DNA from: Sphingomonadales bacterium EhC05
Lineage (GTDB): Bacteria; Pseudomonadota; Alphaproteobacteria; Sphingomonadales; Sphingomonadaceae
Reading direction: 5' to 3'
Assembly (NCBI GenBank): GCA_001650955.1
Contig: LXYP01000011.1
Span: 1-58,448 of the forward strand
Length of the DNA stretch: 58,448 bases
Program-made: the position numbers and the translations under genes
Notes under the pieces: model-generated
Databases searched by the model: none
Told to the model about the DNA's origin: nothing
The model's input: only the letters and a program-made list of their open reading frames with translations
In this document: one piece after another, positions 50,020 to 58,344 of the stretch
Layout of the letters: each line of letters begins with the position of its first letter
How positions within the stretch are numbered: position 1 is the first letter of the stretch

Positions 50020-51768
50020 TCAGTGCTGTGCTGCGCGGATCAGTTCGAACACCCGGTCGCGGTCCGCCAGTGCCAGTATCAGCGCGACATCACCAGCACC
50101 AATATTGCCGAGAATATCGGCAACCCCAGCGGACGGAGACGCAGCGTGCCGGATGGCAGCGGCGGCAACACCGGATGCCAGGCATTGCTTCTCGATCAAA
50201 GCTGGCACGTCGCCCAGCGCGCGCCCGCGCAAATAATCGGCCAGTTCCGCGATTACCACGATATCCGGATGAAAGCCGACGGCGCCTTTGGTCAGATCAG
50301 CAATTTCCTCGTCCGACCGGTCACCGGCATGGCTGATCAACAGATGTTTGCGTCTGGCCGGGAGCTTTTCCAGCAGGCTCGACATGGCCGCAATTGCGTG
50401 GGGATTATGGGCGAAGTCGACAAATATCCGCGCGCCGCGGACATCAAATTCATTGCATCGGCCCGGATTGTCATCCGGTGATGCTGAAAATTGAGTGAGT
50501 CCTTTGAGAATGGCCTCATTTGCAATTCCCATCGCCTTGGCGAGGCCGATTGCTCCCATCGCATTTTGGACATTGAAGCGGGCATTGCCGCCCATCGTGA
50601 TCGGAATATCTTCTGTCGCGATTTGCAGCACGACATCGTTGCCATCATAATAGCAAATCGCCTCGTCATCCACCCAACAGCAGGCCTCGCCTGCTGCGCG
50701 AGCGGCCTCAACCAGCCCATTGTCTGCATCCAGTGAAAACCAGCATTTGCTGCGCTCAAAGCCGAGGCCATTGGCAACCACCAGCGGATCGTCGGCGTTG
50801 AGCACCAGCACGCCGTCCTGAGATACCGCCCGCGCCACTGCAAATTTGGCCTGAGCCAGCGCTTCGACCGTATTAACACCATATTGGCCGAGATGATCGG
50901 CAGCAATATTGGTCACCAGCGCCGCCCGCGCCTGGAACAAGGGCAATCCGCGCCGCAATATGCCTCCGCGTGCAGTTTCCAGAAAGGCGATTTCCAGTCG
51001 TCGGTCACGTAGCAACATCCGCGCGCCGCCGGGGCCGGAATAATCACCATAGTCGAGTATATCATCGCCGAGCTTAACATAGTCCGTGGATGTCGATCCG
51101 CTCATCAAGCCCGCCGCTTCACCGATCGCCGTTGCCAGACGGACGCTGGTTGATTTGCCATTGGTACCGGTGATTAACGCGACCGGAAGATTGTGCAGCC
51201 TGTCCCAATCGACATCGTCCGGGTTGGGAAGCTCATTCACGCCCCAGACCTGCGATCCCCTGCCATGGCCGAGCGAGACAAAATCATCGTCACTCAAAAT
51301 ATCGATCGCTTTGGCATCTGCCGCTTGCTGCAATTTGATCAATGCAGGGTTTTCTTCCAGCGCAATCACCGCGCGCAAATCCGCAACCAATTTGTCAAAA
51401 TCTTCGGAGGCGCTGCCAAGCAATTTATGCGCGGTCAGATGCCAGCTGGTTTCGATGACAAAGACAGCGGAATAGAGCAGATCGGTCGGCGCGGAAATCA
51501 GCAAGGTGACGCCATTTTCGAATATCCGGAAGTTGGTCTCGCTGTCCTGCCAACCGAGCGCATGAAGCACCCGCGCGATTTCGGTCTGCCAGGCGGTTAC
51601 GACATCCGACTTGTCCAAATCTTCAACCAGAATATCGACCAGCGCACCGCGCCTGTTCCAGATCATGCCCGGACCGGTGATCCGGCGGCTATCGTCGAAG
51701 ATCAGCCGATCGGATTCCGGCATCGGAATCGTCAGATGGTTTTCGACCAGTTCAATATCGATGGGCAT
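50020..51768 (-). CDS. CphA-like Mur ligase lacking the ATP-grasp domain
   Basis: A 582-residue protein. Residues about 1-180 are weakly similar to the N-terminal domain of cyanophycin synthetase; the segment LIKLQQAADAKAIDILSDDDFVSLGHGRGSQVWG parallels LVAAAEQRGVPWLRLNKYSLVQFGHGKHQQR of the neighbouring CphA, where it immediately precedes the ATP-grasp domain. Here the sequence then goes directly to a Mur ligase: ATP loop ITGTNGKSTSVRLA (about 190-203), FLETARGGILRRGL, NIAADHLGQYG, NADDPLVVANG and a C-terminal VDFAHNPHAIAA. The whole ATP-grasp unit of about 300 residues seems to be missing. It lies 160 bases downstream of cphA on the same strand. A polymer-extension, salvage or regulatory role next to CphA is possible; the substrate is unknown. 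Confidence 0.72.
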   Translation of the reverse strand: MPIDIELVENHLTIPMPESDRLIFDDSRRITGPGMIWNRRGALVDILVEDLDKSDVVTAWQTEIARVLHALGWQDSETNFRIFENGVTLLISAPTDLLYSAVFVIETSWHLTAHKLLGSASEDFDKLVADLRAVIALEENPALIKLQQAADAKAIDILSDDDFVSLGHGRGSQVWGVNELPNPDDVDWDRLHNLPVALITGTNGKSTSVRLATAIGEAAGLMSGSTSTDYVKLGDDILDYGDYSGPGGARMLLRDRRLEIAFLETARGGILRRGLPLFQARAALVTNIAADHLGQYGVNTVEALAQAKFAVARAVSQDGVLVLNADDPLVVANGLGFERSKCWFSLDADNGLVEAARAAGEACCWVDDEAICYYDGNDVVLQIATEDIPITMGGNARFNVQNAMGAIGLAKAMGIANEAILKGLTQFSASPDDNPGRCNEFDVRGARIFVDFAHNPHAIAAMSSLLEKLPARRKHLLISHAGDRSDEEIADLTKGAVGFHPDIVVIAELADYLRGRALGDVPALIEKQCLASGVAAAAIRHAASPSAGVADILGNIGAGDVALILALADRDRVFELIRAAQH

Positions 51769-51807
51769 GAAATATCAGATCCAGCTCAATTCAAGTTTTT
51801 GGAAAGG

Positions 51808-51878
51808 CCGTTCGCATGGAGCTTGTCGAAATGTCTGCGATCCCGGCAGCTGTCCTTCGACAAGCTCAGGACGAACGG
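51808..51878. repeat. Sphingomonad REP-like palindromic repeat
   Basis: Two 23-base arms, 51808-51830 (contains GAGCTTGTCGAA) and 51856-51878 (TTCGACAAGCTCAGGACGAA, then CGG), form a hairpin with some mismatches around a 25-base spacer that itself contains a small CTGC/GCAG stem. The arm sequence with GACAAGCTCAGGACGAAC is one I associate with a very common interspersed repeat in sphingomonad genomes. It lies between the two Mur-ligase-type genes and may act as a transcription or mRNA-stability signal. Confidence 0.7.
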
Positions 51879-51928
51879 ATTGGGAATAAATGATTTCACA
51901 AATCGCGCATTTTCGAAAATGAACATTT

Positions 51929-54727
51929 CTAATCACCATCTTCATCTTCACTGCGCGCCAGCCGGACGCCGCGATCATCGCTGATCAGCGACTGGTCTTC
52001 ATCGACCAATTCGCCATAGTCCATCGGAATCGCCGGTTCGGCATCGGGATCAGCCGCCACCTCGGGCAGGCTGTCGCCGAAATGGACAATCTGCTTCCAT
52101 GACCGCGCGACATTGTCGCCAATGACGATCAGCAGGTCTTTTTCACCGCCCATTTTCAGCGCCTGTTCGATCGCTTCCTGTTCATCGGGAATGATCGTGA
52201 TCGCATCTTCCGCTACGCCATTGTCGATCAAGCCCTGTTTCATCAACTGGGGAATCTCGTCATCACCACGTCCGCGCCGATTGTCGTCGGCCTTGAGAAC
52301 ATAATGGTCATAATGGCCGGCCAATATCCGGGTGGACTCCATGATATCCTCGTCTCGCCGGTCGCCGGGCGAAGATACCGCAATGATCTTCCGGTTATGA
52401 TTGTCCAGTTTATCAACCAAATTGGTTAGAGTTTCAAAGGCCGCCGGATTATGGGCATAGTCGAGAATGACCCGGAATGGCAGTTCGTCAAATACATTCA
52501 TCCGTCCCGGTGCTTGCGAGAAGGTCGTGTTGAACGTCTTCAGGCCGAGCCGGATCTGGTCGATATCCTGCCCGAAACTATAGGCCATGGCCGCGGCGAA
52601 CATCGCGTTCTGGACATTGTGCATCGCCTTGCCTTCGATCGTCGCTGGAATCAAATGCGTCCAGATCAGCGAGATATGGGTGCAATTGTCATAGATGGTG
52701 ATCATGTCGCCATTCATCGCCCGTTCAAGCACCGCTGCCTTGCCGCCGGCATCAATATGCTGTTTCACCAGCGCATGATCGTGATGCATGGTGACATAGA
52801 AGATATGATCAGCATCGCAATAATCGGCCATCAACAGGCAATTTTTGTCATCCGCATTGAGCACCACCGTGTCAGTGGCAGCCTCAACCACGATACGCTT
52901 GATTTTCGCGAGATCTTCGATCGTATCAACGCCGCCGAGCCCGAGATGGTCCGAAGAGACGTTGAGACAGGCTGAAACATTGGTGCTGTCATAGCCGAGA
53001 CCACTGCGCACCAGCCCGCCGCGGGCGGTTTCGAGTACAGCAAAATCCACCGCCGGATCGCGTAGCACCATCTGGGCGGATTTCGGCCCGGTGGTATCGC
53101 CTTTGACCGTCTGTTTGCCATCGACGTATATGCCGTCGGTGGTGGTCAGGCCAACCGTATTGCCGCAGGTCTTCAATATATGGGCGAGCATCCGCGAAGT
53201 TGTCGTCTTGCCATTGGTGCCCGTGATCGCAGCGATTGGAATGCGGCTGGCTGTGCCCGCAGGGAACAGCATATCGAGCACTTTGCCGGCGACATCGCGC
53301 GGCAGGCCTTCGCTGGGCGCAACGTGCATCCGGAAGCCGGGCGCCGCGTTGACCTCGACGATCGCGCCGCCAATATCCTTGTACGATTGCGAGATATCAT
53401 CGGTCAGGAAATCAACCCCGCCAACATCCAGTCCGACCGCCATGATCGCCCGAACCGCCATTTCGCGATTGTCGGGATGCACGACATCGGTGAGATCAAT
53501 AGCGGTCCCGCCGGTGGACAGATTTGCCGTGTCGCGCAGGTAGAAAATCTCGCCTTCGTTCAGCACGGTCTGTTCATCATAGCCGGCATTGTCCATCAGC
53601 CGCCGCGCCTGATTATCCAGTTCCAATTTGGTCAGCACTTTTTCATGACCAACCCCGCGCCGCGGGTCTTCATTCACCTGGTCGATAAGATCGCTGATCG
53701 ATTTTTTGCCATCGCCGGTCACATGACCAGGGACGCGTTTGGCCACGGCGACCAGCTCATTGCCGACCACCAGCATCCGGTGATCGAAGCCGGTGATATA
53801 GCTTTCGACCAGCACCGCTTTGCTCGTGCCCTGATCGCGGGCAAAATCAAATGCGGTTCTCACTTCATCATCGGTGGTCAGATTGATCGAAACCCCGCGC
53901 CCGTGATTGGCGTTGAGCGGCTTCAGCACCACCGGATAGCCAATTCTATGGGCCGCGCGCACCGCTTCTCGAGGGCTATAGATCATAAATTGATGCGGCA
54001 CCGGCAAGCCGAGATCATTGAGCAGATTATGCGTATCTTCCTTGTCACAGCTGATCTCGACCGCAATATGTTTGGTCTCGCTGGTAATCGTCGCCTGAAT
54101 CCGTTGCTGATGCTTGCCATGGCCGAATTGCACCAGACTATATTTGTTGAGCCGCAACCATGGCACACCGCGCTGCTCTGCGGCGGCAACCAGAGAGGCA
54201 GTGCTCGGGCCAAAGGCATGGCGTTGGGCATGTTTGATGAAACTGCGCAGTTCATCATCCCAATCCCAATCTTCGTCCAGCGCATAGCCGGTCTGTGCCT
54301 GCACCTCTGCAGGCAGCAAATGCATCAGCAATTTGATCGCCAGTTCGCCCGCGGCCAGCCCGACATCGCGGTGGATATAGGCATAGACCATATTATATTG
54401 GCCGACTTCGCCGGTCGAGCGGGTCCGGCCAAAAGAGACTTCATTGCCAGCGACACATTGCAGCTCAAGCGCGACATGTTCGGTGATATGGGCCATCCAG
54501 GTGCCGTCATCCTCGCGCAGACGCCGGACAAAACCGCCGGGCTCGCGATAGGAGCAACCATGTTCGTCGAGGCCCGGAAGCGCGGCTATCAACGCATCGA
54601 TAAACCCTGAACCCAATTTTGCAGAAGGCCAATCTTCGAGCACACCAATATCCAGAATATGGCGGATGACCCGGAATTTCGCATATTGATTGGGACCGAT
54701 ATAGAGATTGGACTTCAAAATTTTCAC
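51929..54727 (-). CDS. cphA: Cyanophycin synthetase
   Basis: A 932-residue enzyme that polymerises aspartate and arginine into cyanophycin using ATP. Domains in order: an N-terminal domain (1 to about 165; YREPGGFVRRLREDDGTWMAHITEHVALELQ), an ATP-grasp domain (about 210-470; YPVVLKPLNANHGRGVSINL, VESYITGFDHRMLVVGNELVAVAKR, GAIVEVNAAPGFRMH) that adds aspartate, and a Mur-ligase domain (about 485-880; AITGTNGKTTTSRMLAHIL, LETARGGLVRSGLGY, VILDYAHNPAAFETL) that adds arginine. The length fits the usual ~870-900 residues with a slightly longer acidic tail (DEDQSLISDDRGVRLARSEDEDGD). It lies 42 bases after the cyanophycinase gene, so the pair is an operon. Storage of nitrogen, carbon and energy is the inferred role. 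Confidence 0.92.
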   Translation of the reverse strand: MKILKSNLYIGPNQYAKFRVIRHILDIGVLEDWPSAKLGSGFIDALIAALPGLDEHGCSYREPGGFVRRLREDDGTWMAHITEHVALELQCVAGNEVSFGRTRSTGEVGQYNMVYAYIHRDVGLAAGELAIKLLMHLLPAEVQAQTGYALDEDWDWDDELRSFIKHAQRHAFGPSTASLVAAAEQRGVPWLRLNKYSLVQFGHGKHQQRIQATITSETKHIAVEISCDKEDTHNLLNDLGLPVPHQFMIYSPREAVRAAHRIGYPVVLKPLNANHGRGVSINLTTDDEVRTAFDFARDQGTSKAVLVESYITGFDHRMLVVGNELVAVAKRVPGHVTGDGKKSISDLIDQVNEDPRRGVGHEKVLTKLELDNQARRLMDNAGYDEQTVLNEGEIFYLRDTANLSTGGTAIDLTDVVHPDNREMAVRAIMAVGLDVGGVDFLTDDISQSYKDIGGAIVEVNAAPGFRMHVAPSEGLPRDVAGKVLDMLFPAGTASRIPIAAITGTNGKTTTSRMLAHILKTCGNTVGLTTTDGIYVDGKQTVKGDTTGPKSAQMVLRDPAVDFAVLETARGGLVRSGLGYDSTNVSACLNVSSDHLGLGGVDTIEDLAKIKRIVVEAATDTVVLNADDKNCLLMADYCDADHIFYVTMHHDHALVKQHIDAGGKAAVLERAMNGDMITIYDNCTHISLIWTHLIPATIEGKAMHNVQNAMFAAAMAYSFGQDIDQIRLGLKTFNTTFSQAPGRMNVFDELPFRVILDYAHNPAAFETLTNLVDKLDNHNRKIIAVSSPGDRRDEDIMESTRILAGHYDHYVLKADDNRRGRGDDEIPQLMKQGLIDNGVAEDAITIIPDEQEAIEQALKMGGEKDLLIVIGDNVARSWKQIVHFGDSLPEVAADPDAEPAIPMDYGELVDEDQSLISDDRGVRLARSEDEDGD

Positions 54728-54769
54728 AAGTGGCCCCCTTTGATTTCTAATTCAAACCTTCATGCTTTT

Positions 54770-55621
54770 TCACAAACTACAGACACGGTGATCTTCTTCA
54801 TTCGGCGGAAAAGCTTCTCGCATATTGAGGTCATAATGACATCCCTCGTCGAGAATATCCAAAGCCAGGCCGATCATGCCGATATTTTGATTGGCCCGCG
54901 CACTATGCGCCGACGAATAGCTCATCGCGCCGCCGTCCACGATCGTCACGGTTCCGGTACCGACGACTTCGAATACGCCGTGCGGATCAATGAAAGCCGC
55001 GGTATCCTCATCTATGCCCATGCCGAGCAGGAACGGGTTGAGCGACACCGCCGACAATAGCCGCCCGAGGCGGTTACGCTGCGAGAAATGCTGATCGATC
55101 ACCGCCGCATTGGTCAGCCCAAGCCCGGGCGCGAGAACGACACCGCCCTCTGACGGCCCCTGATCAGCCTCACCGCCCGCCATCATATGTTCAGACATGA
55201 TCGACGCACCAGCAGAGGTACCGGCGACCGGAACACCTCTGGCATTTTGCGCGCGGATCATCTGCGCCACCGCGGTCCCGCCAAGGATCGAACTCAATCG
55301 CAGCTGGTTGCCGCCGGTGATGAATATGCCCGAAGCCTGAGAACAACGCTCGGCAAATTCCGGATTATTGCAATCGCTGCGGCTCGAAATGGGAATGCTG
55401 CTGACCTGACCGGCCCCGAGCTTCTCGAAAATTTGCTCGTAGAGCAAGCCGGTGTCTTCGAGACGCGAGGCCGTCGGGAAAACGACAATATTGGCATTTT
55501 TCCCGCCCGCAATTTCGACGAAACGCCGCAAGATCGTCGGATGCAGATCCTTATCTTCGCCGCCACCAATCGGGATGATATAACCCCGTTGGTCCCCCTG
55601 ATTAACTGCCGCCGGACACAT
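54770..55621 (-). CDS. cphB: Cyanophycinase
   Basis: A 283-residue serine peptidase of family S51 that cuts cyanophycin to beta-aspartyl-arginine dipeptides. The nucleophile lies in VAGTSAGASIMSEHMMAGG (Ser within GTSAGAS, about residue 138). YIIPIGGGEDK opens the protein as in other cyanophycinases, FITGGNQLRLSSIL is the conserved strand-turn, and LLGMGIDEDTAAFID with the preceding QRNRLGRLLSAV blocks are typical. The length agrees with characterised family members (about 270). It is the first gene of the cphB-cphA pair; the isoaspartyl peptidase at 49 kb would complete dipeptide hydrolysis. No signal peptide, so it acts in the cytoplasm. Confidence 0.92.
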   Translation of the reverse strand: MCPAAVNQGDQRGYIIPIGGGEDKDLHPTILRRFVEIAGGKNANIVVFPTASRLEDTGLLYEQIFEKLGAGQVSSIPISSRSDCNNPEFAERCSQASGIFITGGNQLRLSSILGGTAVAQMIRAQNARGVPVAGTSAGASIMSEHMMAGGEADQGPSEGGVVLAPGLGLTNAAVIDQHFSQRNRLGRLLSAVSLNPFLLGMGIDEDTAAFIDPHGVFEVVGTGTVTIVDGGAMSYSSAHSARANQNIGMIGLALDILDEGCHYDLNMREAFPPNEEDHRVCSL

Positions 55622-55828
55622 GCATCATTCCTAAGTCTTGAAAACGCCGTCCATTCATTTCGAACAGCCCGATTCTCAAATCGTTACAGAGCATTCATTA
55701 GCGTATCCAGCAATATTAAACAATTTTCGGAATGATTGTCGAAACCCATTGCGGACTGAGCCCGACCTCATCCGCCGCGACTGGCGATATCATGCGCATC
55801 AACCTCGGTTAAAGCCGGCTTGAACCAG

Positions 55829-56158
55829 TTATCTTTTTGATTCCCTGACGATATGATCGAACACCGCCGGATAGAGTTCGCGATCAAATTTACAGCCATA
55901 TTTGCCATCTTTGGACCACATGATACGCGCGGTGAGCAGCTCCAGTCCCGGCAGCTTAATCATCAGCGGCTTGTGCTGATTGAGCTGTGCGGGGCAAGAC
56001 AATAGAAACCCGCTGATCGACAAATCCTGCAACATGGTTGGAAAGCTGTTGAGGTCAATCTGTCTGATTATTGCTTGAATATCGACAGATGACCGTGATC
56101 CACCTTTGCGCTGTTCGTCGAACTGATGACCGGGTCCAGGCTCGGTCCTATTCCTAAT
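55829..56158 (-). CDS. PilZ-domain protein with unclear start
   Basis: The PilZ core is clear in the C-terminal part: TMLQDLSISGFLLSCPAQLNQHKPLMIKLPGLELLTARIMWSKDGKYGCKFDRELYPAVF, in which DLSISGF and the 'W...D.yGCkF' block match the cyclic-di-GMP-binding PilZ fold. The only ATG (56035) would start inside the domain. Translating upstream in frame keeps matching it: GGSRSSVDIQAIIRQIDLNSF supplies the R-containing N-terminal portion, and the frame stays open to about 56179. No ATG, GTG or TTG occurs there; the closest usable codon is an ATT at 56158. The gene therefore either begins with a rare ATT or is 5'-truncated. The usual RxxxR motif is only partly present (KGGSRSSV), so c-di-GMP binding is uncertain. 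Confidence 0.6.
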   Translation of the reverse strand: MRNRTEPGPGHQFDEQRKGGSRSSVDIQAIIRQIDLNSFPTMLQDLSISGFLLSCPAQLNQHKPLMIKLPGLELLTARIMWSKDGKYGCKFDRELYPAVFDHIVRESKR

Positions 56159-56291
56159 ATCTAAACCAACTGGCTGGTCTCAAAGCGAAGCCCCTCAGAG
56201 ATTGTTAAGACTGATGACCCGTACCATCCATATATGATATGTAACATTCTGTAAAGACGTAGGCAGATTGGTTTTCCCAAGCCCAATCAAG

Positions 56292-56459
56292 CTAGATCAA
56301 TCTGCGTTTGCCCTTGGTTCGGCTGGTCAGATGATATTGCCGGCAGCGATCACAGGCATAGGGCCGCAGCACAATATCCGCTGCGACTGCCGCGACAATC
56401 GCTTCCTGCTCGGTCCGATAACGCGCCTTCTTGCGGCAAATGCTCAGCCGCGTTCTCAC
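56292..56459 (-). CDS. Small CxxC protein (55 aa) coupled to the P450 gene
   Basis: A 55-residue protein beginning with GTG, whose start overlaps the P450 stop as GTGA (56459-56456). It is strongly basic at both ends (RTRLSICRKKARYRTEQ and TSRTKGKRR) and has the central motif RPYACDRCRQYHLTSRTKGK, with Cys-x2-Cys followed by a tyrosine and histidine. Small proteins with this 'CdrC..yHLTSr' motif occur in alphaproteobacteria, and the motif suggests a metal- or nucleic-acid-binding zinc-ribbon-like fold. Its coupling to the P450 gene indicates co-translation. The protein's function is not known to me. Confidence 0.65.
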   Translation of the reverse strand: MRTRLSICRKKARYRTEQEAIVAAVAADIVLRPYACDRCRQYHLTSRTKGKRRLI

Positions 56460-57736
56460 CTTTTTTTCGGTTCAAACTCGATATGCAACGCCTTCAGCGA
56501 CCGCAGCAGAAAATGGGGGTGAACGGTAAAATCATTCTTGCCCTCGGCAAACCACATATCCTCAAAGCGATCGACCACTGCGGTAAAGCCCCAGATCAGC
56601 TCCCGCCGGGCCAGCGGCGCACCGAGACAATGATGAACACCCGATCCAAAGGCGACATGCGATCCCGGCTTGGCGCGGCCGAGGTCGAGCTTTTCAGGAC
56701 ATGCAAATTGCTCCCCATCGCGGTTGGCTGCAGCAAAGCGCACATTAATCAACGCGCCGGCAGGAATTGCGACGCCCTGGATCTCGGCATCCCTGGCGAC
56801 GAAACGCATCAGGCTCTGCACCGGCGATTCCAGCCGCAGCACTTCCTCGATAAATATCTTCATATATGTGTCGGGATCGGATTTCAGCTGATGCCAGATG
56901 TCCTTATTCTCGATCAGCAGCTTCATCCCCGCCGACAGGGCGTTGGTCGTGGTCTCGCTGCCACCGACAAATGTATCGGCCATCATCTCGGCGTGCAGCT
57001 CATTGTCGTTGAGCGGTCGCCCCCAGCCTTCAATCTCGTCATTGACCAGCGAGCTGAGCAGACTGTCATTGGGAGTCTTGCGCAATTGCTCGAATATCGG
57101 CTGAAAATAATGCTGCCCTTCAATTTCACGGTCGACCATTTCCATCTCGGTCTCTTCATCAAGCATCATCGAGATGCGCCGGAAGAACGCGTCGGTCCAG
57201 CTTTTGATCTTCCACATATCCTCGCGGCGCGCGCCCATTTGCTCGCCGATAATATAGAGCGGCAAAGGCACCGAAAATTGCTGCACCCAGTCGCAATGGC
57301 CGTCCGCAACAAAGCCATCGATCAGTTCATAGGCGAGATTTTCGACCAGAGGATCCATCTCCTTGATCCGCGCCGGGCGGAAGGCAGCGTTGAACATCGC
57401 CCGCATCTGCTTGTGACCGGGATCATCGCGGCTGCCCAGCGTGGGCTCCGGCACCCAGCCTTTTGCAGCAAAACGCGCCGCGACTTTCTTCTGCCGCTCG
57501 ATATTGTCGGTCTTCATCCGATAGGCCGTGCCCTCGGCGCCGCTGCGAAAAGTGACCGGGTCCATCAGGATCGCGCGAACATCTTCATAGCGGGTGACGA
57601 CATAGATATCGGTCCCCGGCTGCTTGTAGACCGGCGCCTCCTCGCGCAGCTGCGCATAGGCCTCATAGGGACATTGCTGAGTCTCGGCGTCAAACAGATT
57701 GACCGGATCTTTCATCGCCATCGTGTCGTTCATCAT
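56456..57736 (-). CDS. Cytochrome P450
   Basis: A P450 of about 426 residues that would use O2 and electrons from a redox partner to oxidise an organic substrate. The haem cysteine lies in FGSGVHHCLGAPLARRE (near residue 370). The oxygen-activation helix is ADTFVGGSETTTNAL (near 257), and the ExxR motif is EEVLRLESPVQ (near 295). No membrane anchor, so it is a soluble bacterial P450. ATG at 57736, immediately after GGGGAGAG, is preferred to an in-frame ATG at 57844 inside the upstream gene. It is preceded by a CMD-family gene 17 bases away and followed by a coupled small CxxC protein; no ferredoxin is nearby. The substrate is unknown. Confidence 0.9.
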   Translation of the reverse strand: MMNDTMAMKDPVNLFDAETQQCPYEAYAQLREEAPVYKQPGTDIYVVTRYEDVRAILMDPVTFRSGAEGTAYRMKTDNIERQKKVAARFAAKGWVPEPTLGSRDDPGHKQMRAMFNAAFRPARIKEMDPLVENLAYELIDGFVADGHCDWVQQFSVPLPLYIIGEQMGARREDMWKIKSWTDAFFRRISMMLDEETEMEMVDREIEGQHYFQPIFEQLRKTPNDSLLSSLVNDEIEGWGRPLNDNELHAEMMADTFVGGSETTTNALSAGMKLLIENKDIWHQLKSDPDTYMKIFIEEVLRLESPVQSLMRFVARDAEIQGVAIPAGALINVRFAAANRDGEQFACPEKLDLGRAKPGSHVAFGSGVHHCLGAPLARRELIWGFTAVVDRFEDMWFAEGKNDFTVHPHFLLRSLKALHIEFEPKKR

Positions 57737-57753
57737 CTCTCTCCCCTGCCCGC

Positions 57754-58344
57754 TCAGCGGACCGCAATCGCCTCTTCGCCCCAGGGCGACAATGTCTTTT
57801 CCATATCCTGGAAAGCGGCGGGCAATTCTTCCACCATCTTCCATGTCGCGGCCAGCCGACCAAAGCCGACAAAAAAGGCCACCGTCATGCCCAGCTCGAC
57901 AATTTGCGCCTCGCTGAAATGGCGGCGCAGATCATCATGGACCGCTTCGTCAATCGCCAGATGATCGGTTGCGAACAATTCGCCATAATGGATCGCGGAT
58001 TTCTCCGCATCGGACAGATTGTCCGCCTCGGCGGGCTTTTCCAGCGAACAGACCAATTGCTCATCCAGCCCATCGGCCAGAGCATCCTTGTAGCGGATCG
58101 CCATGCACGAGCGGCATTGATTGAAAAACGCAATCCGCAGCCGCACCAGCTCGACCAGCCGGTCCGGCAAAGAGCGATTCATCTTCAGCGCCCCGCCAAA
58201 GCCCATCAACCCCAGAGCCTGCTCCGGACAATGGGCAAAATAGCGCGTCAGCCCCTGCTCCAGATCCGTCGCCTCCTCCGGCTTCACCGCCGCCGCAATC
58301 CGCGGATCCCATTGCTCGGGGGGTAATTTGGAAATCTGGGCCAT
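57754..58344 (-). CDS. Carboxymuconolactone decarboxylase/AhpD-like protein
   Basis: A 196-residue protein of the CMD/AhpD superfamily. The redox pair is Cys-x2-Cys in NQCRSCMAIRYKDAL (about residues 75-89), followed by an acidic and histidine-bearing helix (LSDAEKSAIHYGELFATDHLAIDEAVHDDLRRHFSEAQIVELGMTVAFFVGFGRLA), the usual layout of AhpD-like peroxidase-linked enzymes and related decarboxylases. It lies 17 bases ahead of the P450 start on the same strand, so the two are co-transcribed; a thiol-based oxidative or ring-opening step beside the P450 is plausible. The start ATG at 58344 is preceded by a GAGAGGCATC leader. Beyond it (58345-58448) nothing is recognised. Confidence 0.88.
   Translation of the reverse strand: MAQISKLPPEQWDPRIAAAVKPEEATDLEQGLTRYFAHCPEQALGLMGFGGALKMNRSLPDRLVELVRLRIAFFNQCRSCMAIRYKDALADGLDEQLVCSLEKPAEADNLSDAEKSAIHYGELFATDHLAIDEAVHDDLRRHFSEAQIVELGMTVAFFVGFGRLAATWKMVEELPAAFQDMEKTLSPWGEEAIAVR

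Noticed and set aside
53180-54610. 476-codon open frame on the plus strand inside cphA
   Set aside because: It is antisense to a well supported cyanophycin synthetase; long antisense frames arise from GC-skewed codon use, and the peptide has no recognisable domain.
56483-57964. 493-codon plus-strand frame opposite the P450 and CMD genes
   Set aside because: Antisense to two genes with intact catalytic motifs, and it crosses both genes' boundaries.
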